A stretch of DNA of 14,679 bases from Mucilaginibacter sp. (lineage in GTDB: Bacteria > Bacteroidota > Bacteroidia > Sphingobacteriales > Sphingobacteriaceae), in contig JAFAKI010000381.1 of assembly GCA_019235595.1 (NCBI GenBank), forward strand, positions 1 to 14,679, in the 5' to 3' direction. Shown here one piece after another: positions 1 to 6,728 of this stretch. The notes beneath the pieces were generated by a model. It was not told the DNA's origin and ran no database searches. It saw only the letters and a list, made by a program, of their open reading frames with translations. The first letter of the stretch is position 1. The number at the start of each line of letters is the position of its first letter. Both the position numbers and the translations under genes were made by a program.

Positions 1-540
1 CTAAAGTCAAAATATAAAGACGAAATACGCAGCACACTGAAAGAAAAATTTCAGTACAAAAGCGTAATGCAGGTTCCGAAGCTTGAAAAAATTGCGATCA
101 ACCAGGGTGTTGGCGGTGCTACTACTGACAAGAAATTGATCGAGAACACCATCAACGAGCTGAGCACTATTACTGGTCAGCAAGCGGTGTCTTCAAAATC
201 AAAGAAGGATATTTCTAACTTCAAATTGCGTAAAAACATGCCGGTAGGCGTACGTGTAACTTTACGTGATAATAATATGTATGAGTTCCTTGATCGTTTG
301 ATCGCTGTTGCTCTGCCACGTATCCGTGACTTCAAAGGCATCAACGATAAAGGTTTCGACGGACGCGGAAACTATACACTGGGTATTACAGAGCAGATCA
401 TCTTCCCTGAGATCAACATCGATAAGATCAACAAGATCCAGGGTATGGATATTACCTTTGTAACCTCGGCTACCAATGATGTTGAAGCATTGGAACTGCT
501 GAAAGAATTTGGTTTACCATTTAAAAATCAGAATAAATAA
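1..540 (+). CDS. rplE: 50S ribosomal protein L5 (uL5), 5' end truncated by window
   Basis: L5 binds 5S rRNA and sits in the central protuberance of the large subunit. The frame is open from base 1. The residues before the first in-window ATG (LKSKYKDEIRSTLKEKF) match the usual L5 N-terminus, so that internal ATG at 67 is not the start and the true start lies just upstream of the window. Seen downstream are the family signatures VMQVPKLEKIAINQGVG and a C-terminal half containing GRGNYTLGI and EQIIFPEI. 179 codons are visible, close to full length for the family (about 180). The stop overlaps the rpsN start by one base (TAATG), suggesting translational coupling. Identity is very secure; only the start is missing. 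Confidence 0.97.
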   Translation, partial: LKSKYKDEIRSTLKEKFQYKSVMQVPKLEKIAINQGVGGATTDKKLIENTINELSTITGQQAVSSKSKKDISNFKLRKNMPVGVRVTLRDNNMYEFLDRLIAVALPRIRDFKGINDKGFDGRGNYTLGITEQIIFPEINIDKINKIQGMDITFVTSATNDVEALELLKEFGLPFKNQNK

Positions 541-809
541 TGGCTAAAGAAGGTGTAAAAGCACGCGAAGTAAAACGTGCGAAATTAGTAGCTAAATACG
601 CTGAAAAAAGGGCAGCCCTTAAAGCCGCTGGCGATTATGCAGCATTAGACAAATTGCCTAAAGCAGCATCTCCGGTAAAATTGCACAACCGTTGCAAACT
701 GACCGGCCGTCCGCGTGGTTATATGCGCCAGTTTGGCATCTCACGTGTAACATTCCGTGAAATGGCACTGGAAGGCAAGATACCGGGGGTGAAGAAAGCT
801 TCTTGGTAA
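540..809 (+). CDS. rpsN: 30S ribosomal protein S14 (uS14), zinc-free form
   Basis: S14 assembles late into the head of the small subunit. At 89 aa it is the long, zinc-independent type. Only one Cys is present (NRCKLTGRPRG, about residue 52), so the two CxxC pairs of the short 61-aa zinc form are absent. The C-terminal signature GISRVTFREMALEGKIPG followed by KKASW is intact. The start is fixed by the 1-base overlap with the rplE stop. The gene is followed by a 122-base spacer with a period-7 inverted repeat and a small hairpin before rpsH, so coupling to the next gene is broken here. Confidence 0.98.
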   Translation: MAKEGVKAREVKRAKLVAKYAEKRAALKAAGDYAALDKLPKAASPVKLHNRCKLTGRPRGYMRQFGISRVTFREMALEGKIPGVKKASW

Positions 810-810
810 G

Positions 811-880
811 AAAGTTCTAAGTCTTAAGTCATGAGTCTGAAGTCAGACTTTCGACTAAAGACTTCAGACTAAAGACTTTA
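811..880. repeat. Period-7 inverted repeat (unit about AAGTCTN)
   Basis: The left part is a run of degenerate heptamers (AAGTCTT, AAGTCAT, GAGTCTG, AAGTCAG). The right part, read on the opposite strand, is also heptameric (AAGTCTT, TAGTCTG, AAGTCTT, TAGTCGA). The two parts can pair into an imperfect hairpin. It starts directly after the rpsN stop and fills most of the rpsN-rpsH gap. Function is unknown; attenuation or RNA processing is possible. Confidence 0.75.
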
Positions 881-890
881 AATATTAATC

Positions 891-917
891 GATGGCAGGT
901 CTACGGAAACCACCATC
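891..917 (+). promoter_or_regulatory. Compact hairpin upstream of rpsH, possible leader element
   Basis: GATGG (891-895) pairs with CCATC (913-917), and inside it GGT (898-900) pairs with ACC (909-911) around an 8-base loop. It ends 14 bases before the rpsH ATG. An autoregulatory role, for example S8 binding, is only inferred from position: in E. coli S8 represses the spc operon, but at a different junction. Confidence 0.4.
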
Positions 918-931
918 ATAAACAACAAATA

Positions 932-1330
932 ATGAATACAGATCCAATCGCAGATTATCTTACAAGAGTAAGGAATGCTATTAAAGCCAACCATAGGGTT
1001 GTTGAAATTCCTGCATCAAATCTGAAGAAGGAAATCACGAAAGTGCTTTTCGACAAAGGTTACATTGCCAATTTTAAGTTTGAAGAAAATGGTCCTCAAG
1101 GTACTATCAAGGTAGCTTTGAAATACCATCCGATAACTAAAATCCCTGCTATCCGCAGCATTTCGCGCATCAGTAAACCAGGTTTGAGAAAATACGCAGG
1201 TACGGCAAATTTGCCACGTGTATTAAATGGTTTAGGTATCGCTATCATCTCAACCTCTAAAGGTGTAATGACCGACAAAGAGGCCCGTCAGCAAAACATA
1301 GGCGGCGAGGTATTGTGCTACGTTTATTAA
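932..1330 (+). CDS. rpsH: 30S ribosomal protein S8 (uS8)
   Basis: S8 is a primary 16S rRNA-binding protein of the small-subunit platform. The 132-aa product has the N-terminal signature DPIADYLTRVRNAI and the C-terminal RNA-binding signature ISTSKGVMTDKEARQ followed by GGEVLCYVY, and is the usual length. The ATG is preceded by an A-rich stretch (aacaacaaata) rather than a Shine-Dalgarno sequence, as is normal in Bacteroidota. A repeat and a hairpin separate it from rpsN, while rplF follows after 22 bases. Confidence 0.98.
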   Translation: MNTDPIADYLTRVRNAIKANHRVVEIPASNLKKEITKVLFDKGYIANFKFEENGPQGTIKVALKYHPITKIPAIRSISRISKPGLRKYAGTANLPRVLNGLGIAIISTSKGVMTDKEARQQNIGGEVLCYVY

Positions 1331-1336
1331 TCAATA

Positions 1337-1345
1337 GAGGAGGAA
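1337..1345 (+). promoter_or_regulatory. Strong Shine-Dalgarno-like site before rplF
   Basis: GAGGAGGAA lies 7 bases before the rplF ATG (GGAGG to ATG spacing 9 bases). It is a near-perfect complement to the anti-Shine-Dalgarno tail of 16S rRNA. The other starts in this cluster lack a comparable site and have A-rich leaders instead, so this one stands out. Confidence 0.7.
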
Positions 1346-1352
1346 TTAACTA

Positions 1353-1910
1353 ATGTCAAGAATAGGAAAAGCACCTATAGCAATACCTTCAGGAGTTACC
1401 ATTACCGTATCTGACGCAAACGTTATTACTGTAAAAGGACCTAAGGGCGAATTGCACCAGGCGGTTGATAGCGATATCACCGTAGCGCAGGAAGACGGCC
1501 ATTTATTGGTTCAGCGTCCTTCTGACCAGAAACGCCACAAAGCATTGCATGGTTTATATCGTGCACTTTTAAATAACATGGTTGTTGGCGTAACCCAGGG
1601 TTATAAATTAGAGCAGGAATTAGTTGGCGTGGGTTACCGTGCCACTAACACTGGCAACACTCTGGACCTTGTTTTAGGCTACTCTCACCACTATGTGTTT
1701 GAATTGCCTAAAGAAATTAAAGTTACAACCACTGCTGAGAAAGGTAAGAACCCTACTATCATCTTAGAATCAATCGACAAGCAATTGATCGGTCAGGTAG
1801 CTGCGAAAATCCGCTCGTTACGTGCACCAGAGCCTTACAAAGGTAAAGGTATCAAGTTTGTTGGCGAGGTATTGAGAAGAAAAGCAGGTAAATCAGCATC
1901 TAAAAAATAA
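1353..1910 (+). CDS. rplF: 50S ribosomal protein L6 (uL6)
   Basis: L6 lies near the factor-binding region of the large subunit and contacts 23S rRNA. The 185-aa product has the N-terminal signature MSRIGKAPIAIPSGV and the C-terminal signature PEPYKGKGIKFVGEVLRRKAG. Two alpha/beta repeats are expected for the family, and the length fits. The start is supported by the strong GAGGAGG site 7-9 bases upstream, unusual for this operon. rplR follows 5 bases after the stop. The tail KSASKK is basic. Confidence 0.98.
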   Translation: MSRIGKAPIAIPSGVTITVSDANVITVKGPKGELHQAVDSDITVAQEDGHLLVQRPSDQKRHKALHGLYRALLNNMVVGVTQGYKLEQELVGVGYRATNTGNTLDLVLGYSHHYVFELPKEIKVTTTAEKGKNPTIILESIDKQLIGQVAAKIRSLRAPEPYKGKGIKFVGEVLRRKAGKSASKK

Positions 1911-1915
1911 TCGTC

Positions 1916-2266
1916 ATGACAGGTAAATTATCAAGAAGAGACAGAATTAAAAAGGGGATCAGAAAACGTATTTCAGGATCTTCAGAGCGTCCGCGCTTGT
2001 CAGTGTACAGGAGCAACAAAGGTATTTATGCCCAGATCATTGACGATGTAACCGGAAAAACTATCGCTTCAGCTTCATCTTTATCAAAAGATTTCGCTGC
2101 AAAGGGAACTAAATCAGAACAATCAGCTGAGGTAGGTAAGGCAGTTGCTGCCAAAGCTATCGCTGCCGGTATCAAAGATGTAGTTTTTGATAGAAATGGT
2201 TACCTATATCATGGCCGTGTTAAATCATTGGCTGAAGGTGCACGTGAAGGCGGCTTAAATTTCTAA
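1916..2266 (+). CDS. rplR: 50S ribosomal protein L18 (uL18)
   Basis: L18 binds 5S rRNA and with L5 anchors it to the large subunit. The 116-aa product shows the RLSVYRSNKGIYAQIIDD segment and the C-terminal FDRNGYLYHGRVKSLAEGAR and GGLNF signatures. The basic N-terminus (about residues 1-25) is typical. The start lies 5 bases after the rplF stop (TAA-TCGTC-ATG). A period-8 inverted repeat begins at its stop codon and separates it from rpsE by 84 bases. Confidence 0.98.
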   Translation: MTGKLSRRDRIKKGIRKRISGSSERPRLSVYRSNKGIYAQIIDDVTGKTIASASSLSKDFAAKGTKSEQSAEVGKAVAAKAIAAGIKDVVFDRNGYLYHGRVKSLAEGAREGGLNF

Positions 2267-2337
2267 TTAGTGAATTACTGAATTAGCGATTGAGCGAATT
2301 TTAAATCACTAATTCACTCATTCACTAATTCACTCAA
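2265..2337. repeat. Period-8 inverted repeat (unit AATTCACT)
   Basis: The right arm (2304-2337) reads AATCACT, AATTCACT, CATTCACT, AATTCACT. The left arm (2265-2300), on the opposite strand, reads AATTCGCT, CAATCGCT, AATTCAGT, AATTCACT. The arms can fold on each other with a very short loop. It starts on the rplR stop codon and ends 13 bases before the rpsE ATG. It has the same consensus unit as the repeat at 6074-6144. Confidence 0.8.
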
Positions 2338-2350
2338 TAAAACAAGAGAG

Positions 2351-2869
2351 ATGTCAACAATCAACATAAAAAGAGTAAAAACCAGCGAGATCGAATTGAA
2401 AGATCGCCTGGTGAGCATACAACGTGTTGCCAAAGTAACCAAAGGTGGCCGTACTTTCAGCTTCTCTGCTATCGTGGTAGTAGGTGATGAGCACGGTGTT
2501 GTAGGTTACGGTTTAGGTAAAGCGAAAGAGGTTACCGAGGCAATTGCCAAAGGTATTGATGATGCTAAAAAGAACCTGGTAAAAGTGCCTATTATTAACG
2601 GTACTGTACCACACGAACAATATGGTAAATTTTCAGGCGGTTTTGTTTTCATTAAACCAGCTGCAAATGGTACTGGTGTAATTGCTGGTGGTGCGATGCG
2701 TGCTGTATTAGAATCAGCTGGTGTACACAACGTATTGGCGAAATCAAAAGGTTCATCAAACCCTCACAACGTGGTTAAAGCAACTGTATCAGCACTATCA
2801 CAAATGCGTGATGCTGTTACTGTAGCTCAACATCGCGGAATTGAATTAGGAAAGGTATTTAACGGATAA
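2351..2869 (+). CDS. rpsE: 30S ribosomal protein S5 (uS5)
   Basis: S5 helps line the mRNA entry site and contributes to decoding fidelity. The 172-aa product has the S5 N-terminal double-stranded-RNA-binding motif (GRTFSFSAIVVVGDEHGVVG, about residues 33-52) with GYGLGKAKEV after it. The C-terminal domain includes GVIAGGAMRAVLESAGV and a conserved SNPHNVVKAT. The ATG is preceded by aacaagagag, purine-rich but not a canonical Shine-Dalgarno. rpmD starts 5 bases after the stop. A period-8 repeat lies just upstream. Confidence 0.98.
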   Translation: MSTINIKRVKTSEIELKDRLVSIQRVAKVTKGGRTFSFSAIVVVGDEHGVVGYGLGKAKEVTEAIAKGIDDAKKNLVKVPIINGTVPHEQYGKFSGGFVFIKPAANGTGVIAGGAMRAVLESAGVHNVLAKSKGSSNPHNVVKATVSALSQMRDAVTVAQHRGIELGKVFNG

Positions 2870-2874
2870 TCATC

Positions 2875-3054
2875 ATGGCAAAGATCAAAATAACCCAGAT
2901 TAAGAGCGTGATCGATAGAAGTGAGCGCCAGAAAAAAACTGTTGAGGCTTTGGGCTTGAAAAAGATCAACCACAGTGTTGAAGTAGAAGCTACTCCGGCT
3001 ATCATCGGTATGGTACGTAAAGTTAATCATTTGGTAGCGGTAGAAAACATTTAA
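2875..3054 (+). CDS. rpmD: 50S ribosomal protein L30 (uL30)
   Basis: L30 is a small protein on the solvent side of the large subunit. I read a 59-aa product beginning MAKIKITQIKSVIDRSERQK and ending VNHLVAVENI. It has the family features of an N-terminal beta strand, a basic helix with an ERQKKTVEALGL stretch, and the conserved TPAIIGMVRKVNHLV. Length is normal for the family. It sits tightly between rpsE (5-base gap) and rplO (4-base gap), its usual operon place. The opposite-strand open frame overlapping it is a shadow. Confidence 0.97.
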   Translation: MAKIKITQIKSVIDRSERQKKTVEALGLKKINHSVEVEATPAIIGMVRKVNHLVAVENI

Positions 3055-3058
3055 TATC

Positions 3059-3505
3059 ATGAATCTAAGTAATTTAAAACCTGCAGAAGGTTCTACTAAG
3101 AATAGCAAAAGAATTGGTCGCGGTACCGGTTCGGGCCGTGGCGGTACATCAACCCGTGGTCATAAAGGCGCTGGTTCTCGTTCAGGTACAAGCACTAAGG
3201 TTGGTTTTGAAGGTGGTCAGATGCCACTTCAACGCCGCTTGCCAAAAGTGGGCTTCAAAAACCCTAACCGTGTAGAGTATGTTAGCGTAAACCTGGATGC
3301 TTTACAAAAATTAGCAGACGATTATAAAGTTTCTGCAATAGATTTTGCAACTTTGAAAGAACATGGTTTAGTTTCGCGCAACGACCTGGTAAAGATCCTT
3401 GGCCGTGGCGAACTGAAAGCCAAGTTGGAAGTTAAGGCTCATGCTTTTTCTGCAACTGCACAAAAAGCTATTGAAGCAGCCGGTGGTACTATCGTAAAGT
3501 TGTAA
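3059..3505 (+). CDS. rplO: 50S ribosomal protein L15 (uL15)
   Basis: L15 is a late-assembly protein whose extended N-terminal arm penetrates 23S rRNA. The 148-aa product opens MNLSNLKPAEGSTKNSKRIG and then has the Gly/Arg/Ser-rich arm (RGTGSGRGGTSTRGHKGAGS, about residues 21-40). It ends with the globular domain carrying HAFSATAQKAIEAAGGTI. All parts expected of the family are present. The start lies 4 bases after the rpmD stop and secY follows after 6 bases, supporting one transcription unit. Confidence 0.98.
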   Translation: MNLSNLKPAEGSTKNSKRIGRGTGSGRGGTSTRGHKGAGSRSGTSTKVGFEGGQMPLQRRLPKVGFKNPNRVEYVSVNLDALQKLADDYKVSAIDFATLKEHGLVSRNDLVKILGRGELKAKLEVKAHAFSATAQKAIEAAGGTIVKL

Positions 3506-3511
3506 ATTTCA

Positions 3512-4861
3512 ATGAAGAAATTATTCACTACATTATCCAATATTTGGAAAATCGAAGATTTAAGAGTGCGTCTTACTAACACACTCTTATTTCTTTTAAT
3601 ATACCGCATAGGGGCATACGTGGTCCTTCCCGGTGTAAACTATGCATCCCTGAACTCGCAAAAAGCAAAGGAGGGGCTGGTAGGTTTGCTGAACATGTTC
3701 GCTGGAGGTTCGTTTTCACGTGCCTCTATTTTTGCTTTAGGCGTAATGCCTTACATTTCGGCATCTATCGTTGTGCAACTGCTGGGTATAGCAGTGCCTT
3801 ATTTCACCAAATTGCAAAAGGAAGGTGAAAGCGGCCGTAACAAGCTAAACCAGTGGACCCGCTACCTGACAATCGGTATTACCGCGTTACAAGCTTACGG
3901 TTACGTACACTCACAGATAAATGACAACCAGATCAACCCCGGTATCAGCGTATTTACCTTTAACGTATTATCGATCTTTGTATTGACAGCAGGTACATTA
4001 TTCGTAATGTGGCTGGGCGAAAAGATCACCGATAAAGGTATCGGTAACGGTATCTCCCTGATCATCATGGTGGGTATTATCTCTAGTTTACCAGGCGCAT
4101 TTGCCGGTGAGTTTGACCAGCGTGTTAACGGCCAGGGTGGTTTGATCACTTTTATCGTTGAAATTGTAGCATTGATAGGTGTAGTAATGTTCACTATCCT
4201 GATCGTTCAGGGTACAAGAAAAATTGCTGTACAATATGCTAAACGTATAGTTGGTAATAAGCAGTATGGCGGGGTACGTCAGTACATTCCGTTAAAAGTA
4301 AATGCTGCAGGTGTAATGCCTATCATCTTTGCTCAGGCGTTGATGTTTATACCTGCCACTATTCCGCAGTTTTTCCCTTCAACCGGAACCAATCCTGTGG
4401 TAATGGCTTTGGCTAACTACAACTCATGGGAGCACAACGTATTGTTCGCATTCCTGATTATTATCTTCACTTATTTCTATACAGCTATTACGATTAATCC
4501 TAATCAGATGGCTGAGGATATGAAAAAGAATGGTGGATTTGTACCGGGAGTTAAACCAGGTAAATCAACTGCCGAATTTATAGATGGTGTGATCTCAAAG
4601 ATAACTTTACCAGGATCGGTATTTCTAGCGATCATTGCTATTATTCCGGCTTTGGTTACTATGGCAGGGGTTAGCGGTATTTTCGCAAGATTCTTTGGTG
4701 GTACTTCGCTAATCATCCTTGTAGGTGTGGTTTTAGATACTTTGCAACAGATAGAAAGCCATTTGCTGATGCGTCATTACGACGGTTTGATGAAAACCGG
4801 TCGTATCACAGGTCGCACAAGCATACCTACGTCGGCAGGATCGACACCGCCGGTTATTTAA
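3512..4861 (+). CDS. secY: Preprotein translocase subunit SecY
   Basis: SecY is the inner-membrane channel of the Sec system and moves unfolded preproteins outward with SecA, SecE and SecG. The 449-aa product has about ten hydrophobic segments. Landmarks are TM1 (about 21-41) ending RIGAYVVLPG, the early loop/TM2 region GGSFSRASIFALGVMPYIS (66-84), the conserved ITDKGIGNGISLII (172-185), KVNAAGVMPIIFA (262-274), the cytosolic C5 loop MAEDMKKNGGFVPGVKPGK (333-351) and TM10 around GGTSLIILVGVVLDT (396-410). Length is typical. It is coupled to rplO (6-base gap) and map (9-base gap). The tail after TM10 is short and Ser/Thr/Pro-rich. Confidence 0.98.
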   Translation: MKKLFTTLSNIWKIEDLRVRLTNTLLFLLIYRIGAYVVLPGVNYASLNSQKAKEGLVGLLNMFAGGSFSRASIFALGVMPYISASIVVQLLGIAVPYFTKLQKEGESGRNKLNQWTRYLTIGITALQAYGYVHSQINDNQINPGISVFTFNVLSIFVLTAGTLFVMWLGEKITDKGIGNGISLIIMVGIISSLPGAFAGEFDQRVNGQGGLITFIVEIVALIGVVMFTILIVQGTRKIAVQYAKRIVGNKQYGGVRQYIPLKVNAAGVMPIIFAQALMFIPATIPQFFPSTGTNPVVMALANYNSWEHNVLFAFLIIIFTYFYTAITINPNQMAEDMKKNGGFVPGVKPGKSTAEFIDGVISKITLPGSVFLAIIAIIPALVTMAGVSGIFARFFGGTSLIILVGVVLDTLQQIESHLLMRHYDGLMKTGRITGRTSIPTSAGSTPPVI

Positions 4862-4870
4862 TTTTATAAC

Positions 4871-5662
4871 ATGTCAAAGATCCATTATAAGTCTGTCGAA
4901 GAGATAGAACTCATAAGAAAAAGTTCTTTACTTGTTTCCAAAACACTGGCCGAGATAGCAAAAGTTATCCGGCCAGGTATAAAAACTATTGAATTAAATA
5001 AACTAGCCGAAACTTTCATCCGCGATAATGGCGGGGTACCTGCATTCCTAAACTATAACGGGTTCCCTTATTCATTGTGCATCTCGATGAACGATCAGGT
5101 CGTACACGGGTTTCCCAATCAGCATGTATTGGTAGAAGGTGACCTTGTGTCGGTTGACTGCGGTGTGATTCTCAACAAATATTACGGTGATTCGGCCTAT
5201 ACCTTTGCTATCGGCGAGGTGGATGAGACTGTAAAAAAACTGATGCGTGTTACCAAAGAAAGCTTGTATCTCGGTATCGAGAAGGCAGTAGTTGGTCAGC
5301 GTGTCGGTGATATCGGTTATGCAGTGCAGGAACATGCTGAAAAGAATGGCTTTGGCGTAGTGAAGGAGTTGGTTGGTCACGGAGTAGGTTTACGTTTACA
5401 CGAAAAACCGGAAGTGCCTAACTACGGAAAACGTGGTTCGGGTATTAAGCTGGAAGAAGGAATGGTGATCGCGATCGAACCTATGATCAATGCAGGCAGG
5501 GCAGGAGTGAAGTTTTGGGATGATGGCTGGACGGTATCAACGGTCGATAAAAAACCATCAGCGCATTACGAACACACTGTAGCTATTCAAAAGGGGAAAG
5601 CAGATATACTTTCGACCTTTGAAGAGATTGAAGAAGTTTTGAAAGAAAAAGTTAATAATTAA
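4871..5662 (+). CDS. map: Type I methionine aminopeptidase
   Basis: MetAP removes the initiator methionine from nascent cytosolic proteins when the second residue is small. The 263-aa product has the five metal ligands of the family: D96 (VDCG), D107 (GDSA), H170 (GHGVG), E203 (AIEPM) and E234 (HYEHT). H79 (VVHGFPN) and H177 (LHEKPEVPN) are the substrate-side histidines. There is no N-terminal zinc-finger extension, so it is the short bacterial Ia type. The start lies 9 bases after secY. The gene ends just before a promoter for infA, so it is probably the last gene of the upstream-driven transcript, with read-through possible. Confidence 0.98.
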   Translation: MSKIHYKSVEEIELIRKSSLLVSKTLAEIAKVIRPGIKTIELNKLAETFIRDNGGVPAFLNYNGFPYSLCISMNDQVVHGFPNQHVLVEGDLVSVDCGVILNKYYGDSAYTFAIGEVDETVKKLMRVTKESLYLGIEKAVVGQRVGDIGYAVQEHAEKNGFGVVKELVGHGVGLRLHEKPEVPNYGKRGSGIKLEEGMVIAIEPMINAGRAGVKFWDDGWTVSTVDKKPSAHYEHTVAIQKGKADILSTFEEIEEVLKEKVNN

Positions 5663-5682
5663 AAAATTATTACTTATCTTTG
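5652..5682 (+). promoter_or_regulatory. Bacteroidota-type promoter for infA and the alpha genes
   Basis: TATCTTTG (5675-5682) matches the Bacteroidota -7 consensus TAnnTTTG. A weak -33 element, GTTAAT around 5651-5656, lies at near-standard spacing (about 20 bases). It starts inside the end of map and would begin transcription around 5688-5690, about 38 bases before the infA ATG. The -7 match is seen; activity is inferred. Confidence 0.65.
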
Positions 5683-5726
5683 CAACCCGGTTTTAAAGCG
5701 GATAATAAAGTAATAATCAGTAAAAT

Positions 5727-5945
5727 ATGGCTAAACAATCTTCGATTGAGCAAGACGGTACAATTCGGGAGGCATTATCAAATGCAATGTTCAGGGTTGA
5801 ACTCGAAAATGGTCATGAGATTATTGCACATATATCTGGTAAAATGCGTATGCACTACATCAAAATTTTACCTGGCGACAGAGTAAAGCTTGAGATGAGT
5901 CCATATGATTTAACAAAGGGTAGAATAACCTATAGATATAAATAA
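5727..5945 (+). CDS. infA: Translation initiation factor IF-1
   Basis: IF-1 blocks the ribosomal A site during initiation and works with IF-2 and IF-3. The 72-aa product is a single OB-fold protein with the usual signatures: an IEQDGTIREALSNAMFRVEL strand region, GHEIIAHISGKMRMHYIKIL and PGDRVKLEMSPYDLTKGRI, ending YRYK. Length is exactly typical. The ATG follows an A-rich leader (agtaaaat). The TAnnTTTG promoter sits 45 bases upstream and rpmJ 7 bases downstream. The overlapping frame that opens at 5680 is a shadow. Confidence 0.98.
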   Translation: MAKQSSIEQDGTIREALSNAMFRVELENGHEIIAHISGKMRMHYIKILPGDRVKLEMSPYDLTKGRITYRYK

Positions 5946-5952
5946 TAAAGAG

Positions 5953-6069
5953 ATGAAAGTTAGAGCATCCATTAAAAAACGTAGCGCTGATTGCAAGATC
6001 ATCCGTCGTAACGGGAAACTTTATGTGATCAACAAAAAGAATCCTAAGTTTAAACAACGTCAGGGATAA
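5953..6069 (+). CDS. rpmJ: 50S ribosomal protein L36 (bL36), zinc-ligand-poor form
   Basis: L36 is the smallest large-subunit protein and normally holds a Zn ion. I read a 38-aa product beginning MKVRASIKKRSADCKIIRR and ending KFKQRQG. In the zinc form the ligands are two Cys near residues 11 and 14, a third Cys near 27 and a His near 33. Here only C14 remains; the other positions are R, N and F. This is the zinc-independent type, in keeping with the zinc-free S14 and S4 in the same cluster. It lies 7 bases after infA, its usual neighbour. Confidence 0.96.
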   Translation: MKVRASIKKRSADCKIIRRNGKLYVINKKNPKFKQRQG

Positions 6070-6073
6070 GAAT

Positions 6074-6144
6074 AATTAGTGAATGACTGAATGAGTGATG
6101 GACTGAATTAATCACTAATTCGCTAATTCACTAAATCACTAATT
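6074..6144. repeat. Period-8 inverted repeat (unit AATTCACT)
   Basis: The right arm reads AATCACT, AATTCGCT, AATTCACT, AAATCACT. The left arm on the opposite strand reads AATTCAGT, CCATCACT, CATTCAGT, CATTCACT. The arms can pair imperfectly. It begins 5 bases after the rpmJ stop and shares its unit with the array at 2265-2337, but the order of variants differs, so it is not a simple copy. Confidence 0.8.
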
Positions 6145-6155
6145 AAAGAATACTG

Positions 6156-6194
6156 TAACGGTTCGTACAACGGTGGCCCGCCGTTCGGTCGTTA
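6156..6194 (+). promoter_or_regulatory. Two-tier hairpin in the rpsM leader, candidate r-protein control site
   Basis: An outer stem TAACG (6156-6160) / CGTTA (6190-6194) encloses an inner stem AACGGT / GCCGTT with loop GGCCC (about 6168-6184; one G-T pair). It is clearly GC-richer than its surroundings and ends 20 bases before the rpsM ATG. In E. coli, S4 represses the alpha operon at the rpsM leader; a comparable role here is inference from position. I cannot assign it to a named leader family. Confidence 0.5.
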
Positions 6195-6214
6195 TTTAAA
6201 AACAAACAACAAAT

Positions 6215-6592
6215 ATGGCAAGGATTTCAGGTATTGATTTACCAAAGAACAAAAGAGGCGAGATCGGTTTAACCTACATTTATGGTATTGGCCGCTCAAC
6301 CGCTCAGGATATTTTAACACAGGCAGGTATCAGCTTCGATACTAAAGTTCAGGATTGGACTGATGATCAGTTGACTGCTATCCGTGGAATTATCAACGAT
6401 CAGATCAAAGTTGAAGGTGCATTACGTTCAGAAGTGCAGCTTAACATCAAACGTTTAATGGATATAGGTTGCTACCGCGGTACTCGTCACCGTAAAGGTT
6501 TGCCTTTGCGTGGCCAGCGTACCAAAAACAACTCACGTACCCGTAAAGGTAAACGTAAGACTGTTGCTAACAAGAAAAAAGCTACTAAGTAA
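6215..6592 (+). CDS. rpsM: 30S ribosomal protein S13 (uS13)
   Basis: S13 is in the head of the small subunit and contacts tRNA and the B1 intersubunit bridges. The 125-aa product starts MARISGIDLPKNKRGEIGLT, has the helix-hairpin-helix segment YIYGIGRSTAQDIL, and ends with the conserved GCYRGTRHRKGLPLRGQRT and a Lys-rich tail. The ATG follows an A-rich leader (aaacaaacaacaaat). The upstream gap of 145 bases holds a repeat and a hairpin that may regulate the alpha genes. rpsK follows after a 136-base spacer. Confidence 0.98.
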   Translation: MARISGIDLPKNKRGEIGLTYIYGIGRSTAQDILTQAGISFDTKVQDWTDDQLTAIRGIINDQIKVEGALRSEVQLNIKRLMDIGCYRGTRHRKGLPLRGQRTKNNSRTRKGKRKTVANKKKATK

Positions 6593-6719
6593 TAAGTGAT
6601 TAGTGATTGGAGATCAGAGATTAGGTTCTTTGGTCTGCCGTCATTAGGAATAGAAAAATTAAAATGGTTGGTGGGTCCGAATTATTCACTAATTCAGTAA
6701 TTCACTAAATCAATAATTA
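6593..6719. repeat. Mixed-period repeat pair flanking a 55-base core (rpsM-rpsK spacer)
   Basis: The left block (6593-6625), on the opposite strand, is heptameric (TAATCTC, TGATCTC, CAATCAC, TAATCAC). The right block (6681-6719) is octameric (ATTCACT, AATTCAGT, AATTCACT, AAATCAAT). The core of about 6626-6680 is non-repetitive, and I see no convincing stem in it. The blocks abut the rpsM stop and the rpsK leader. Confidence 0.65.
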
Positions 6720-6728
6720 AAAAGAAAG

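Noticed and set aside
2827..3108. Minus-strand open frame across rpmD
   Set aside because: The + strand carries a clear 59-residue L30 with proper spacing to both neighbours; the antisense frame is a shadow.
5680..5886. 68-codon open frame overlapping the start of infA
   Set aside because: It is in another frame of a secure infA gene, and starts at the promoter box with no family resemblance.
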